Below the pieces are notes generated by a model. The model searched no databases and was not told where the DNA came from. It was given only the letters and a program-made list of their open reading frames with translations. A program made the translations under genes and the position numbers. Positions 1-8,096 of a stretch of DNA of 34,458 bases are shown in pieces. Position 1 is the stretch's first letter. Every line of letters begins with the position of its first letter. The stretch is taken from assembly GCA_902826215.1 (NCBI GenBank), contig CADEDY010000015.1, positions 52,817 through 87,274 of the forward strand. Direction: 5' to 3'. This DNA comes from an uncultured Bacteroidota bacterium (GTDB lineage Bacteria; Bacteroidota; Bacteroidia; Flavobacteriales_F; PHOS-HE28).

Positions 1-8
1 TTACGCGT

Positions 9-113
9 CACGCGCTCGACTTGATGCGTCACGCGCACGACCTTGTGCGTCACGCGTCCGACCTTGTGCGTGACGCGCTCGACTTGATGCGTCATGCGCA
101 CAACCGTACGCCT
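9..113. repeat. 21-bp tandem repeat, about 4.5 copies
   Basis: Five successive 21-bp units begin at 9, 30, 51, 72 and 93; the last is degenerate after its first 12 bases. The core is a GCGTCACGCGC block followed by GACCTTGT or GACTTGAT. Because 21 is a multiple of three, the plus-strand frame stays open through the array and would read as a heptad-like repeat (R-H-A-x-D-L-V/M). The array could therefore be the tail of a repetitive coding sequence entering from the left, or an intergenic minisatellite. The left end may be cut by the window edge. No start codon or conserved domain supports a gene here. Confidence 0.85.
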
Positions 114-388
114 CAACTGCTCGACCGATCCAGCGCAACTTTCTATCCACCTGTTCTCGTATACTACCTTATTACAGTACAACCTAGGGTTCCACCTTCG
201 ACCGCCGCAAGGTCATCTACCGCACAACGGCCCTTCGGCCAAGGCCCATCGCCTATGTGCTCCTGAAGCCCGCACCTCCTGCTGAGGGTTGGCGCATGCA
301 CGGATCCATGATCCATCGCGTTAATGGGAATATCGCTCACCTCGGTGTGCATTCTATTTTCGAGGAACCCTCCGATCGTCCTTGCCCA

Positions 389-796
389 ATGCGCGCACCC
401 CTCCTCCTTTCTTGCCTGATCGGATGTTGCTCGTTACATGCACAGGAATACGCCATGCCAGCCATTCCAAAAGGTCCGGTGTATGGCAGGCATTGCGGAA
501 TCGTTGGTGCAGAACCGTATGAGCGCACCCGACTGGAGACCCTCGTACTATATCAAGACACCCTCGGTGTGCTCGACATGCTCAACGACACGTCGCATGT
601 GATGAAAGCGTATGGGGCCGAAGGGGTCATCCGGCTAGAGAAGCAAGGTGTGTCATTCGATCGAGCCACCAGCGCTCGCGCGGCGGAATTGCGCACGTCG
701 AATGTGTTGATCTGGACGTGCCACGGATGCAAGTTCGGGTTGATGCAACTCGGTCCTTCTTTGCAGTCCAATTTGTCGCAACTAGGGATCCAGTGA
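389..796 (+). CDS. Small secreted hypothetical protein (135 aa)
   Basis: I do not recognise this family. The chosen ATG gives a clear signal peptide: a short basic start, a hydrophobic core rich in Leu and Cys, and a likely cleavage near H-A-Q at residues 16-18. An upstream in-frame start at 257 would bury the signal behind about 44 unlikely residues. The mature part is about 115 residues and includes an RHCGIVGAE motif, then a C-H-G-C pair at roughly residues 111-114. The two close Cys could form a disulfide or bind a metal. No sorting domain is visible. The gene stands alone and converges on the large minus-strand gene that follows; the 234-bp gap after it shows nothing recognisable. A periplasmic or outer-membrane-associated location is inferred from the signal only. 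Confidence 0.6.
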   Translation: MRAPLLLSCLIGCCSLHAQEYAMPAIPKGPVYGRHCGIVGAEPYERTRLETLVLYQDTLGVLDMLNDTSHVMKAYGAEGVIRLEKQGVSFDRATSARAAELRTSNVLIWTCHGCKFGLMQLGPSLQSNLSQLGIQ

Positions 797-1030
797 AGGA
801 GGCGTGACTGATGCTATGATCGGAATGTCTGCGGACGATCAGGGATCGATCCCCGAAAGGATGGTGGAACACACCGACGAACAAGCCGGATCGGAGTGCT
901 TGAAAACGCAACAGTTGATCCTACAACCGGGCAGCAGGGTCCATAGCGATCGAACCGCGAACATGGTGCTCGCCGGTATCCGTGTCGGCCGTTCGGGCAG
1001 GCGCAGCTCGCTGCTCTGTTGCAGCGCTTA

Positions 1031-2959
1031 TCAAGGAAGTTGCGCCGTCCGTACCGCAGTGGGTATCACCCCGCCAATGGTCAGTAGAATAAGGTCGCGG
1101 TCATTGTCAACGCCCGTGTATTTCACCACCCCGTCCATGTTCAGATCCTCTGGGAAATAGCCGTTGACCGTGTTGGTGGGGACCACACCGCCAATACGCG
1201 AGAGGATGGGATCACGGTCGTTATCGGAACCCGTGTACTTCACCTGTTCGTTGAAGGTGACATCGCCTGACCAAAGCATGTGCGCCGCGCCGATCGCTTT
1301 GCGGGCATTGGTCCCGTACGTGGCTGTGGTGGATGTGGTGAAGTCCACCGTCGTGCTTATCGTGTTCAAGGGCACAGGTAAGGCGGTCATGCAGGAGAGG
1401 TGGTTGCGATGGCTTACGACCACGAAGTAGCTGGCCGGTGCAGCCGCCATGGCTACCGGACTCGAACCATCCATATCCACCACGTCGCCGTCTCGCTGAA
1501 GCAAAGCGGTGCGAGAGGCAACGATCAACGTATTGTCACTGCCGTCACGCAGTTCGATGAGGATGTGATCGACAATGGCGTTGGGGCCTGTGGTGGAAAG
1601 GACCCCGGCCATGATGGCTGGTGAGGGTGCGCCGATGTGTACATAACCCAACGCCGGGTAAGGGTCCGACAAGGGCAGCAGCCCGGCGGTCCGGAGACCA
1701 TCGTTCATTGTTCCGTCACCGCTCGAATAGGGGCCTTCCAGCAACACGCGGGGCGCAACCACGATCCCCGGCACAGGTTGCGCAAGCCGGGCCGTGCCCC
1801 CACCGGTCACATACACGGCCAAGTCCGAACCCAGCGCAAAACCGTTGCTATATCCGCTCGGCGTGGTAACGAACCAGCCCGTGCTGCCGTCACTGTTCAC
1901 CTTGCAGATGCCCATGGCGAAGAGCGTGCCCGCGCAGAGGTAGGCGTTGTTGGACGCGTCCATCATCATCTGGGCGTGCAACAGGTAGTTCTCGGGGCCA
2001 TCGGCGTTGGTGTTCACCCACTGCTGCGTGCCGTTCGCATCGGCCTTCAGGAAGGCCGCACCGCCACTACCACCAGCGGGGTAACCGCAGATGACCGGTG
2101 CATTGTCCGTACTCACTTCCACGCGATAGGCGGTGATGGGATAGCTGTTCTGCCAAATGAGCGCGCCGGTGGGCGACACTTTCCGGATGATGCTGCTGGT
2201 GGAACCCGGAGGTGCGGTGTGCACCAGGTAGGTGTTGCCCAAGGCATCGCCGGCGAGGTCGCCCACGGTGATGGAGTTCGCGGTGTAGTTCCAGATCGTA
2301 GTGCCGTTGCGCGTGAGCTTCGTGTAGCCATTCACACTCCCTGTGATCCCGCGGTGCGAGATCACCAGCGCGCTGTCCGGTGTGAACTTGATGTTGATGG
2401 GAGCGCCGATGCCCACATCGAACCAGTCCCACACGGGCACACCCGTAGGCGAGAATTTCTTCACCTTGGTGACCTGGCCATTGGGGCCTGTCCCGATACC
2501 CAGCACATAGATGAAGCCTGCCCGATCCACCAGACACTTGCGGGTGCTGGAACCGTCGAAGTCGCTCTCATACACCACACGCCACAGCAGCTGGCCCGTG
2601 GGGCTGAACTTCTCCACCAGGCTGTTGGCATTGACCGGGTTCGAGAAGCCGCTGGTGATGGTGCCTGTAACGATTGCATTGCCCTGCAGGTCTGTTGCCA
2701 CCCACGTGGCGCGGTCGGTCCGCGTGGTGCTGGTCTGGTCGTACGCCGCGGCCCACAACAACGCACCTGCGGAAGAGCGTTTGGTCAGGGTGATGTCGCC
2801 CCCTAGGTTGCCGTCGTTGTTCACGGTGAACACGTTGTTCTGTTGGTCCAGGGCAATGGAAAGGCCTACCTCGAATTCACTCCAATCCACAGTGACCTGG
2901 GCCGTGAGGTTGAACGTGAGCACTTGTGCAAGCACAATAGGTAGCAGGATATTCTTCAT
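1031..2959 (-). CDS. Secreted propeller-like protein with paired dockerin-like C-terminal repeats (642 aa)
   Basis: A signal peptide (residues 1-20, ending T-A-Q) is followed by about 370 residues of SBBP-like repeats, with recurring phrases such as KFSPTG, D-x-x-G-N and a Trp-containing strand. This pattern is typical of beta-propellers in Bacteroidota exoproteins. A second region of about 180 residues follows, rich in Gly, Ser and Thr. Instead of a standard T9SS type A domain, the C-terminus carries two tandem 38-40 residue repeats (565-604 and 605-642). Each has a KYTG-x-DNDRD core followed by IGGV-x-PT; the second begins DLNMDG. This resembles dockerin or EF-hand calcium loops with an insertion. 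I infer a cell-surface or secreted protein. It is transcribed away from the family X gene at 3303, and a possible minus-strand promoter element (CAGATTTG, reading from 2990 to 2983) lies just upstream. Confidence 0.8.
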   Translation of the reverse strand: MKNILLPIVLAQVLTFNLTAQVTVDWSEFEVGLSIALDQQNNVFTVNNDGNLGGDITLTKRSSAGALLWAAAYDQTSTTRTDRATWVATDLQGNAIVTGTITSGFSNPVNANSLVEKFSPTGQLLWRVVYESDFDGSSTRKCLVDRAGFIYVLGIGTGPNGQVTKVKKFSPTGVPVWDWFDVGIGAPINIKFTPDSALVISHRGITGSVNGYTKLTRNGTTIWNYTANSITVGDLAGDALGNTYLVHTAPPGSTSSIIRKVSPTGALIWQNSYPITAYRVEVSTDNAPVICGYPAGGSGGAAFLKADANGTQQWVNTNADGPENYLLHAQMMMDASNNAYLCAGTLFAMGICKVNSDGSTGWFVTTPSGYSNGFALGSDLAVYVTGGGTARLAQPVPGIVVAPRVLLEGPYSSGDGTMNDGLRTAGLLPLSDPYPALGYVHIGAPSPAIMAGVLSTTGPNAIVDHILIELRDGSDNTLIVASRTALLQRDGDVVDMDGSSPVAMAAAPASYFVVVSHRNHLSCMTALPVPLNTISTTVDFTTSTTATYGTNARKAIGAAHMLWSGDVTFNEQVKYTGSDNDRDPILSRIGGVVPTNTVNGYFPEDLNMDGVVKYTGVDNDRDLILLTIGGVIPTAVRTAQLP

Positions 2960-3302
2960 CGCATGATGGATCGTAAGACCTACAAATCTGCTCCGTATCC
3001 CATCACTACGTAGTGACTTTCGTCAACTGGAACACCGACGCAGGCGATGACCCGGATGGAGCGGTAAAAGGAAGCGATGGAGCGGTACGCAACGCTTCGG
3101 CCATAGCGACCGTCCTGCACGGAAAGCGTGTGACGCAGCGCCCTCTGCAAGTAAATGGGTCACTGATCGGTTCGGTGCATTCCGTTGCGCATTCTCCGTA
3201 TCCGGTGTGCGCTCCCACTCCTCAAGCATGCAGTTGGAACGGCTAAGCCTGCCGGCCTTCTCCCCCACGAACCTTTCCCGCCCCACCGTGTACAGGATGG
3301 CC
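2960..3302. other. Divergent intergenic region
   Basis: The 343 bp separate the minus-strand propeller gene from the plus-strand family X gene and should hold the promoters of both. A CAGATTTG element on the minus strand (2983-2990) sits about 24 bp before the start of the minus-strand gene and resembles a Bacteroidota -7 element. No comparably good element was found for the plus gene, and no convincing coding frame or repeat was seen. Confidence 0.4.
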
Positions 3303-3908
3303 ATGCGAACCACCATCATAGTACACCTATTGCGTTCCCTGTTCACCCTCAACATCCTGCTCGCGGCGTTCGCTGCACAGGCCCAACCCGGCGAGATCAA
3401 ACTGTGGCTCGATATGCCCTGCGGAATGCCCCCGAACGACAGCGTGGATGTGAGCGGTGATGGTATCCCGGACCTGCTGATCGGTGGGCTTGTGCTCAGC
3501 ATCAGCGATGTGCCCAGCAGCAGCGGCACGTGCAGCCGAATAGTAAGTACCCTGCCCGGCACCACCTTGCTATGCAGCGGGAACGGTAGCGGCGAATGCG
3601 TGCCGCATGCCTTCGCTCTTGGCGACACCGTACCCGAAGTGGGGCCGTCGAGAAGGACCGGTCTGTTGGTCCCGCGCTACCTCTACACCGCGTCGACCTT
3701 CGCCGTGCTGCAATGGGGGTATGGTGGGAACGCCTCGTCTCCCGCCGTGTTCGCTGATGCGGTCGATCGGATCCTCGCGTTCCATACCATCGAGAACGGG
3801 CGCGCCGTACACGGCACCTTCACCATTACGGCAGAGAACGGCATGCCTGGGGTGGGCATCGTTCCCGGTGCCTTGGCCTTGGCCGAGGAGCTGTTGATCG
3901 TCCGGTGA
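3303..3908 (+). CDS. Secreted family X protein, single domain (201 aa)
   Basis: This is one of three related genes in the window (with 8093-8671 and 10382-11584). I cannot assign the family to a named domain. The ATG at 3303 gives a signal peptide ending A-Q-A-Q near residue 28; upstream in-frame starts only add non-signal residues. The mature protein opens with a PPNDSVDVSGDGIPDLLIGG block (residues 43-62) whose D-V-S-G-D-G-I-P-D spacing resembles a calcium-binding loop of the dockerin or thrombospondin type 3 kind. An LPGTTLLCS motif, an FALGDTVPEV motif, a PRYLY strand and QWGYGG follow. A GTFTI strand and a VPGALA...LLIVR ending complete the domain. No T9SS signal is present. It is alone here, unlike its operon-borne relatives. 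The function is unknown. Confidence 0.75.
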   Translation: MRTTIIVHLLRSLFTLNILLAAFAAQAQPGEIKLWLDMPCGMPPNDSVDVSGDGIPDLLIGGLVLSISDVPSSSGTCSRIVSTLPGTTLLCSGNGSGECVPHAFALGDTVPEVGPSRRTGLLVPRYLYTASTFAVLQWGYGGNASSPAVFADAVDRILAFHTIENGRAVHGTFTITAENGMPGVGIVPGALALAEELLIVR

Positions 3909-3974
3909 GGTCGAGCACGGTCATCACCTGCCTCAATGGTCCGACCCGACAGCAAAAAGAAACATGCAGCGCTG

Positions 3975-4091
3975 TCAAGACCGAGGCTCCATCCATCGGG
4001 ATCCAGCAGGTCCGTAGTTTCGCTGCGTGAAGTAGAAATCCTTCACATTCGGGCTGGTGATCCACAGGTCGAAGGCCGTACATCGGCCGGA
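3975..4091 (-). pseudogene. Possible C-terminal remnant of a lost gene
   Basis: On the minus strand a 38-codon open stretch between two TGA codons encodes a peptide with unusually protein-like composition, including FDLWITSPNVKDFYFTQRNY and then GPAGSRWMEPRS before its stop. It has no start codon. The aromatic-rich composition and the normal-looking end suggest the last codons of a gene whose 5' part has been lost. It sits in the gap between the family X gene and the PLP enzyme. This rests on appearance alone and may be chance. Confidence 0.25.
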
Positions 4092-4118
4092 TCAGTTCGC
4101 CCACTAGATGCCAAGAAC

Positions 4119-5987
4119 ATGGAGAACGAGAGGATGTTGCGATTCATTGAAGAGGTGTTAGCGAATAGGCCAAGCGACTGGCTGAAGCTCACGACCCATC
4201 GGCTGGACATCTACGACGAGGCGTTGGCCAAGACCCAATTCCTCGAAGGACTCGGGATGCTATACAAGGCCAATGACACGTCGTCGTCGTCATTGGCCGC
4301 TTTGCCCACCGCCTATGACTACATCCGATTGGGGCATCCGTTGTCCTGCGTATTGGAATGGACGATCGCCCAGTTGAATGATGTTCCATCGAACAACGTG
4401 ATCAGCTTTTCGTCCACAACGATGCCGGTGTTGGCCGTGCTGCGGAGGAACCTCTTGGACAAGAAACACACGCGGATCCTGCATACGGAAGTGCTGCCGA
4501 CCTGCTTCGATGCCAACGTACTGCGGCAGGTGTATGGCTACGCATTCGAGGTGCAGCGCATCGAGCGCACCGCGGAGATCCCTGCATTCAACGGTAGCAC
4601 CATTCTTGTTTCGCAGCAAGAAGCATTCGGCAAGGTCCACCGCCAGCCGAACGTCGACTTCTTCCTCGGTGTGCATGCCACGCTTGGAAGTGTGATCATC
4701 GTGTCCGACGCGCAGAACGAGCGCTACATCCGCGAGATCCAGCACGTGCGCAGAAGGGAGTCCATTGCCATGACACCGGCGAATTGCCTCTCGGCATTGG
4801 AGGCGTTGGTGGATGGCACTTCCAGCGTACTTCAGAAAAGTGAACGCGCAGCGGACCAAGCACGTGTCTTGGACGCGATCCGGACGATCACGGGTTCGGA
4901 CACGAAGGCGCTTGTCGCTTCCAGTGGACTTTCCATGCAGTATGCGATCATGATGGGGTTGGTGCATGATGCGTTGGAGAACCACAAAGGCAAGAACATC
5001 CGCTTCATTGTCCCGCCCAACTGCTACGGCGGAACGAACGACCAAGCACGCCGTGTGGCCGCCTGCATTGCGAACGTGGAAGTCGTTGACCTGCCGGTGG
5101 ACGGCGAGCACGACATGGTGCAAAGTCTGGATGCGGTCTTGGCCAAGGTCGCTGATGAGGATGCCGTACCGTACATCATCGCCGAGATCCCGACGAACCC
5201 CAGAGTGGAAGTTCCGGACCTGGATGGGTTGAGGGAGGTGTTGAGCAAGCAGCGAAGCACGGCGACCGGCTCCACGGCGATCGACCCGGTCTTCATCCTG
5301 GATCAAACGTTCTGCCCGAATGTCCATTTGCTGGGTGAGGGCGAGATCCTCTCCACGGTCCCCACCCTCTCCTATGTGAGCGGCTCGAAATTCCCGAGCG
5401 GTGGGCTTTGCACCGCCGGCTATTGCGTGGGCAATGAAAAGACGAATGCGTTGATCGACACGATCGAATTGCACTTGAGGTTGTGCGATAACGAGGCGAC
5501 CGATCTTCAACTGGAGATCCTGGCCAAGCAGCTGCCGTCCATGAATGCTCGGATCGCCGATGCCTACCGGAACACGCGTGAGTTCGTGAACTTCATCCAA
5601 GACACCCTGCCGAATGCACGGATCAACTTCGTTCCAGAGGAGCTGGCCAAGCAAGGATTCACGCCATCTGTCTTCTCCTTGGACCTGCCGACCAAAGGCG
5701 ACACGCATGAAGAACGAGAAGCGTACAAAAGAGCACTGAACCTCAAGTTGATCGATCGCATGATCACAGCGATCCCCAACGAGAGCAAGTTCTGCGTGAG
5801 CTATGGACAATTGAAGGGCTGCTACTGGACGATCCCCGCCACCTCCACACAAGGGACCACCAAGGAGGGCGACAAGGACTACATCGTTCGTGTGGCACTT
5901 TCTGCGAACATGGATCTGGCGCTTCACAAGAAGGTCTTCGTGGAATTCGTCGAGGCGGATATTCTGGAGAGAAGCGCATTGAATTAA
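4119..5987 (+). CDS. Two-part PLP-dependent Cys/Met-metabolism-type enzyme (622 aa)
   Basis: The C-terminal part (about residue 245 onward) matches the fold-type I Cys/Met-metabolism enzymes (cystathionine gamma-synthase/lyase, methionine gamma-lyase). Visible landmarks are an SSG turn, NCYGG with Tyr303, EIPTNPRVEVPD, DQTFCPN with Asp395 (pyridine-ring partner) and the Schiff-base lysine Lys424 in YVSGSKFPSGG. At 622 residues it is about 220 longer than the usual 380-420. The extra N-terminal part seems to echo the same fold: an ISFSSTT turn, a helix, then FLGVHATLGSVIIVSD where the lysine segment would fall, but without the lysine. The start chosen is the ATG at 4119; the ATG at 4134 has a better purine stretch ahead of it and is a fair alternative. 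Cytosolic. The substrate cannot be read from the sequence, and there is no neighbouring sulfur-metabolism gene. Confidence 0.8.
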   Translation: MENERMLRFIEEVLANRPSDWLKLTTHRLDIYDEALAKTQFLEGLGMLYKANDTSSSSLAALPTAYDYIRLGHPLSCVLEWTIAQLNDVPSNNVISFSSTTMPVLAVLRRNLLDKKHTRILHTEVLPTCFDANVLRQVYGYAFEVQRIERTAEIPAFNGSTILVSQQEAFGKVHRQPNVDFFLGVHATLGSVIIVSDAQNERYIREIQHVRRRESIAMTPANCLSALEALVDGTSSVLQKSERAADQARVLDAIRTITGSDTKALVASSGLSMQYAIMMGLVHDALENHKGKNIRFIVPPNCYGGTNDQARRVAACIANVEVVDLPVDGEHDMVQSLDAVLAKVADEDAVPYIIAEIPTNPRVEVPDLDGLREVLSKQRSTATGSTAIDPVFILDQTFCPNVHLLGEGEILSTVPTLSYVSGSKFPSGGLCTAGYCVGNEKTNALIDTIELHLRLCDNEATDLQLEILAKQLPSMNARIADAYRNTREFVNFIQDTLPNARINFVPEELAKQGFTPSVFSLDLPTKGDTHEEREAYKRALNLKLIDRMITAIPNESKFCVSYGQLKGCYWTIPATSTQGTTKEGDKDYIVRVALSANMDLALHKKVFVEFVEADILERSALN

Positions 5988-6161
5988 TGACAGGTGCAAC
6001 GCATGGGGATCCTCGTGCGCAGAGCTGAACAGGGCGCTGCCGTTTATTGGCACATTGCCGATCGCAGCATCACGGATCAACGGAACGATCGCACGACACT
6101 GGGCTACCGGGTCTCGCAGTCTGTTGCAGGTTCCGTTCACTCGGCGGATGGAATTGGATCG

Positions 6162-6285
6162 CACACGGAGACACGGAGGCACGGAGGAGTGAATTGCTCG
6201 TCGCCGGAACCGATGCGTGGGCTCGTCCCTTGTTCGCGGTACGACCCGCCCACATGGCAACTCCGTTCCTCTGTGCCTCCGTGTG
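6162..6285. repeat. Imperfect inverted repeat with 25-bp arms
   Basis: Arms at 6162-6186 and 6261-6285 match in inverted orientation at 22 of 25 positions, separated by about 74 bp. The arms are purine-rich and built from short CACGGAGG-type direct repeats. No coding frame is convincing inside. The structure lies in the 315-bp gap between the convergent PLP enzyme and acetyltransferase genes; the rest of that gap (5988-6161) shows nothing recognisable. A non-autonomous mobile element of the MITE type, a dispersed palindromic repeat or a bidirectional terminator are all possible. No target-site duplication was identified. Confidence 0.7.
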
Positions 6286-6302
6286 AGCGTCCGCAGTACC
6301 GC

Positions 6303-6893
6303 TCAACGACCGAGCTTGAACAAAAGCCCCTTCTTCACCGCCGGCCATTCGTGCGGCAGGATGGAATAGACGCAGGTATCGCGCAGTGTCCCATCCGGCA
6401 TGCGCATATGGTTGCGCAGGATGCCGTCGGCCTTGGCACCGATGCGCTCGATCGCGCGGCGGCTCGGGTGGTTGAGGAAGCTGGTGCGGAACTCCACCGC
6501 GATGCAATCCAAGGCCTCGAAAGCATGCGTGAGCAGGAGCAATTTGCACTCGGTGTTCAACGCCGTGCGCTGCACCGACCGCGCATACCACGTGGAGCCG
6601 ATCTCCAGCCGGGGTTTGCTCGCTTCCATGTTCATGTACGTGGTCATGCCCACCACCTTGCCGCTCTTCGCATCGCGCACGGCCCAGGGCACCATGGTAC
6701 CCTGCCCCAACAGTTCTAATCGGCGTTCGATCTCGGCGCGCATGCCTGCTGGTGATGGCACGTTGGTGTACCACAGCTTCCAGACCTCACCGTCCGCTGT
6801 GGCTTCGCAAAGCGCATCGTGATGGTCCATGGACAAGGGCTCGAGGCTGGCATGGTCGCCCTTCAGTAGGACCGGTCGTATGGCGGTGAACAT
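6303..6893 (-). CDS. GNAT-family N-acetyltransferase, RimJ/RimL-like (196 aa)
   Basis: It is predicted to transfer an acetyl group from acetyl-CoA to an amine, possibly a protein N-terminus or a small molecule, in the cytosol. The length and architecture fit the Acetyltransf_3 group: an early LEPLSMDHHDAL segment, the central strand WAVRDAKSGKVVGMTTYMN, the LEIGSTWY strand typical of this subgroup, then a region with LLLTHAFEALDCIAVEFRTS and NHPSRRAIERIGAKADGILR. The S-R-R-A-I-E-R-I-G-A helix is characteristic of the group. The start at 6893 was chosen because upstream codons in the frame are not family-like. It is divergent from the DinB-like gene at 7078. The substrate is unknown. Confidence 0.85.
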   Translation of the reverse strand: MFTAIRPVLLKGDHASLEPLSMDHHDALCEATADGEVWKLWYTNVPSPAGMRAEIERRLELLGQGTMVPWAVRDAKSGKVVGMTTYMNMEASKPRLEIGSTWYARSVQRTALNTECKLLLLTHAFEALDCIAVEFRTSFLNHPSRRAIERIGAKADGILRNHMRMPDGTLRDTCVYSILPHEWPAVKKGLLFKLGR

Positions 6894-7077
6894 GCCGCAA
6901 ATATGGTGGTGAATGGGCAAGTTGGTCGCGGCTCCTTCGAATGGTTGTGTGGAGGCCAGAAATGGGCCATGCATGTCAAGGGCGCGGCTCTGTCCCGAAC
7001 GAAATGCGCCACTCGATCCTTATGTTCCTCTGAACAGCGACCCATGCGCAGGTAGGCGAAGCAACGATCTTTGTACC

Positions 7078-7518
7078 ATGTTCATCGAAGCCCTCTCCCC
7101 ATTATTCGCGCGTGACCTAGAACGCTTAAAGACCGAGATCCAAGCTTTTCCCGACGGTCATTCGCTATGGCGTGTGAACGGCACGATCACCAACAGCGCG
7201 GGGAATCTGTGCTTGCACCTTTGTGGCAACCTGCAGCATTTCATCGGCGCTATACTCGGCAACACAGGTTATGTGCGCGAGCGCGATGCGGAATTCTCCA
7301 AACGCGATGTGCCTGCCGCCGAGTTGATCGCCGAGATCGAACGGACCATGGCTGTCTTGAGCCCTGTCTTGAAGAGCTTGAGCGACCAGGACATGGCCAA
7401 GCCCTTTCCAGTGAAGGTCTTCGCAGAGGAAATGAGCACCGCGCAGTTCCTATTGCACCTGCAAGGGCACTTGAACTACCATTTGGGGCAGATCAATTAC
7501 ATGCGCCGGATGGAGTGA
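7078..7518 (+). CDS. DinB-superfamily protein (146 aa)
   Basis: DinB-like proteins are four-helix bundles that bind a divalent metal through His residues; some are thiol-dependent S-transferases and most have no assigned substrate. Here the helical protein has His47 and His54 in LHLCGNLQHF and a C-terminal cluster His127, His131 and His135 in HLQGHLNYHLGQINYMRR, the usual place for the metal ligands. The length matches the family. A GATCTTTG element ends only four bases before the ATG, so if it is a -7 promoter box the message would be nearly leaderless. It is monocistronic or loosely linked to the exported orphan that starts 62 bp downstream. Cytosolic; function unassigned. Confidence 0.8.
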   Translation: MFIEALSPLFARDLERLKTEIQAFPDGHSLWRVNGTITNSAGNLCLHLCGNLQHFIGAILGNTGYVRERDAEFSKRDVPAAELIAEIERTMAVLSPVLKSLSDQDMAKPFPVKVFAEEMSTAQFLLHLQGHLNYHLGQINYMRRME

Positions 7519-7580
7519 GCGCGGTCGGTCATGGAAGGCGAACGGATGAACCCATTGCGCATTGGCGGGTACAGCACACC

Positions 7581-8096
7581 ATGTTCCGCCTCCTTCTCTT
7601 CTCGGCACTCCTTCCACTGGGAGCTTTCGCCCAACACTGCGGCTACGACGGTGCCGCCATCCTTGTCGTTCGACCGCATGCCGTGAACGATAGTCTTGTG
7701 CTCGCGGACCTACGCATCACCTTGCTGGACAGCAACAACGTGCCCATGACCTACAACGGCCGGCCGTATACACCCTTCTTCCGCAACACGGATCGCGAAG
7801 CTTGGGATGCTCCCGGCGTGAACCACCGACCCGACCGCAACGAGGACCTTCTATTTCCCTTTGCGCTTGACAATTACGTGTTGGTGATCAACCGGGGCAT
7901 GGATCTGCGTGGCTGTTCAATCTTGGTGCAGGACGAACGCTCGTGGTTGGATGGAGCGGTGTACCGCCAGGTGGTGGTGCCCCTGCACATCGAGACCGGC
8001 TATTCCCTGTGCGGCCGATACAACGACGAAGTTTACCGCACCTATCCCGACGAAGTGCCCTTTGCACCGGTGGACATGACCCTGGATCAACGATGA
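7581..8096 (+). CDS. Secreted hypothetical protein, first gene of export operon (171 aa)
   Basis: The ATG at 7581 gives a clear signal peptide (LLLFSALLPLGAFAQ, cleavage near residue 18). The mature protein begins HCGYDGAAILVVRPHAV and continues with beta-strand-like segments, including LRITLLDSNNVPMTYNG. It has three mature Cys and no sorting domain or transmembrane segment. I do not recognise the family. Its stop codon overlaps the next start (ATGA at 8093-8096), so translation of the two is probably coupled. Together with 8093-8671, 8721-10382 and 10382-11584 it forms a compact run in which every product carries an export signal, suggesting a shared envelope or extracellular role. The location beyond the inner membrane is inferred. 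Confidence 0.75.
   Translation: MFRLLLFSALLPLGAFAQHCGYDGAAILVVRPHAVNDSLVLADLRITLLDSNNVPMTYNGRPYTPFFRNTDREAWDAPGVNHRPDRNEDLLFPFALDNYVLVINRGMDLRGCSILVQDERSWLDGAVYRQVVVPLHIETGYSLCGRYNDEVYRTYPDEVPFAPVDMTLDQR

Noticed and set aside
1637..2806. Plus-strand open frame of 389 codons opposite the propeller gene
   Set aside because: Composition is dominated by Arg, Gly, His and Ala with no recognisable domain, while the opposite strand has signal peptide, repeats and C-terminal module.
4290..6260. Long minus-strand open frame of 656 codons over the PLP enzyme
   Set aside because: It is antisense to a gene with clear PLP-enzyme motifs, is rich in His and Arg as shadow frames of GC-rich genes are, and shows no motif or signal peptide.
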